Part shown: positions 63,120 to 64,000 of the stretch, in pieces
Position numbering within the stretch: the first letter of the stretch is position 1
How the letters are laid out: every line of letters begins with the position of its first letter
Assembly (NCBI GenBank): GCA_047600605.1
Contig: JASGKK010000001.1
Span: forward strand, 1,922,001 to 1,986,000
DNA from: CAYMZZ01 sp047600605
Lineage (GTDB): Bacteria; Bacteroidota; Bacteroidia; Chitinophagales; Chitinophagaceae
Length of the DNA: 64,000 nt
Direction: 5' to 3'
Position numbers and translations under genes: made by a program
Notes under the pieces: model-generated
Database searches by the model: none
What the model saw: the letters and a program-made list of their open reading frames with translations, nothing else
Told to the model about the DNA's origin: nothing

Positions 63120-63470
63120 TCACTGAATGATTTTGGGGATGAAAATGAATGCAGCCACACCTATTGCCGAAAGCGCTGTGACCAGTACCGCTGCTGCTGC
63201 CAGGTCTTTTATCCGTCCCGCCCGTGGATGGTGCTGCGGATGCAGGAGATCAATTATCTGTTCAATTGCCGTATTAAACAGTTCGGCGGCCCATACAGAC
63301 GCCGTTGCGATCAGAAGCAGGATCAGTTCAGTAGTGCTGAGCTGAAAGAAGCAGCATAGAATAAATAAGACAATAGTTGCCAGCAGGTGTACCCATGCAT
63401 TGACCTGGGTACGCAACAGAAAAACCCAGCCTGCAAAGGCATATTGAAAACTTTTGATGAAGCGTAGCAT
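63120..63470 (-). CDS. Diacylglycerol kinase / undecaprenol kinase family protein
   Basis: 116-residue three-helix membrane kinase of the DgkA fold. The signature WAAELFNTAIEQIIDLLHP (about 60-78) holds the Glu and Asn residues of the active site. Gram-positive members phosphorylate undecaprenol and the E. coli enzyme phosphorylates diacylglycerol; the substrate here is not determined. It lies 11 bp after the upstream EpsI-like gene and almost touches the DUF1361 gene. Confidence 0.9.
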   Translation of the reverse strand: MLRFIKSFQYAFAGWVFLLRTQVNAWVHLLATIVLFILCCFFQLSTTELILLLIATASVWAAELFNTAIEQIIDLLHPQHHPRAGRIKDLAAAAVLVTALSAIGVAAFIFIPKIIQ

Positions 63471-63481
63471 TGTTATTTCGT

Positions 63482-64000
63482 TTATGGGTTATTAATTACA
63501 GGTATCGGAAATGGCAGTGAATAGAGACTTATCAATGGCAGATTACCCTTTGTTTTAGTGAACGCTGAGCTATTGTTAAGAGGCAACCAATCGGTTCCAT
63601 GCCATTCCGTAATGGCTTTTTTCAGTGACTCACTGCTAAAGCTGGTCACATTAACCAGGTAATAAGGTGCGGACCCTTTTAGCATTTCACTTCGCCAGTT
63701 CCATTGACTAAGCGTAGATCGTTTCCCATTCGAATACCACCAGGCAGAATACAGGCAATTATTCTCTTTTTTCAATTCTGCCATGTATACCCGATTATCA
63801 CCTAACGCTGCAGCTTGTACATGTGAAAAGACGTATCCACTCCCTTTCCAGCATAACATTGGCTGATGGTCTGTATCAAAAAAACCACGAACAGATTTCA
63901 CATAAACCAGCGTACTGCCATTAAAGTATTTCCAGATTCCGGGAGCAGATTCTTCTAACTGGTATCCGTTGACAGTACGCAACTGACTGGTTGAATCATA
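63482..64000 (-). CDS. Partial gene, possible exosortase-associated EpsI-like (DUF3485-type) domain
   Basis: The reading frame is open through the right edge, so only the C-terminal 172 residues are seen; a TTG at 63982 is not the true start. Elements resembling EpsI domains are DHQPMLCWKGSGY (a Cys after HxP, as in the CLPGxGW motif) and LYSAWWYSNGKRSTLSQW, followed by YYLVNVTSF. EpsI domains are linked to exosortases, which in Bacteroidota include XrtN and related types, and an exosortase may lie just outside. The match is by eye and weak. It heads the dagK-DUF1361-creD operon. Confidence 0.4.
   Translation of the reverse strand, partial: YDSTSQLRTVNGYQLEESAPGIWKYFNGSTLVYVKSVRGFFDTDHQPMLCWKGSGYVFSHVQAAALGDNRVYMAELKKENNCLYSAWWYSNGKRSTLSQWNWRSEMLKGSAPYYLVNVTSFSSESLKKAITEWHGTDWLPLNNSSAFTKTKGNLPLISLYSLPFPIPVINNP

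Overview
The window is a chromosomal segment from a member of the Bacteroidota, most like the Chitinophagaceae or another Chitinophagia lineage. The evidence is lineage-specific gene content: the LpxC-FabZ fusion, a PorX-type T9SS regulator, Por (T9SS) C-terminal sorting domains, a CHU_C gliding-motility C-terminal domain, a transketolase split into subunits, and a DUF3738 domain fused to a TlpA thioredoxin. About a dozen genes are preceded by the Bacteroidota -7 element TAnnTTTG, and few starts have a clear Shine-Dalgarno sequence. I see no rRNA or tRNA gene, insertion sequence, prophage, CRISPR array or replication origin. Most of the window is core genome.

Layout. 0-5.8 kb: the start of a LytTR regulator and its LytS-type kinase, dxs, a YkuD-like secreted protein, OsmC, ScpA and MscL. 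5.9-9.4 kb: PPK2 kinase, a Fic AMP-transferase with a possible operator, an EamA exporter and frr. 9.5-15.3 kb: a WecA/MraY-like sugar-phosphate transferase, an orphan N-terminal transketolase subunit, a LolC/E-like permease with RbfA, and an MsbA-like ABC exporter. 15.5-21 kb: DPP-IV-like peptidase, acyl-CoA dehydrogenase with an unusual promoter, a repeat-bearing gap, a DUF4760-like membrane protein and a metallo-beta-lactamase-fold enzyme. 21-32 kb: PorX, an esterase, an HD phosphohydrolase, lpxD, a ChaN-like protein, a DUF1624 acyltransferase, lpxC-fabZ and gyrB. 32-43 kb: a frameshifted CHU_C protein, a 1800-residue T9SS-exported subtilase and mfd.

43-52 kb: a small secreted protein, a ferredoxin reductase-like flavoprotein, DUF1569, glyS, TlpA-DUF3738, a two-component pair whose kinase is frameshifted, YihY and MazG. 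52-64 kb: a small sorting-domain-like protein, dtd, arfB, a di-haem peroxidase, an unknown coiled-coil protein, a polysaccharide flippase, a glyoxalase II-like enzyme, a large TolB-propeller/outer-membrane-barrel protein, then a minus-strand operon of an EpsI-like partial gene, diacylglycerol kinase, DUF1361 and CreD.

Functional themes are cell-envelope construction (lpxD, lpxC-fabZ, WecA-like, MsbA-like, flippase, DagK, CreD, LolC/E-like), type IX secretion and its cargo (PorX, subtilase, CHU_C protein, a small CTD-like protein), and translation or DNA maintenance (frr, rbfA, glyS, dtd, arfB, gyrB, mfd, scpA).

I did not find a clearly new multi-gene system. The least explained signals are an exact 26/27-bp tandem duplication carrying two 'AGEP' micro-ORFs ahead of a terminator, two apparent single-base frameshifts (one on a sequence resembling the prfB slip site), a sigma70-like promoter embedded in an inverted repeat, and a scattered family of AT-rich hairpin repeats between genes.
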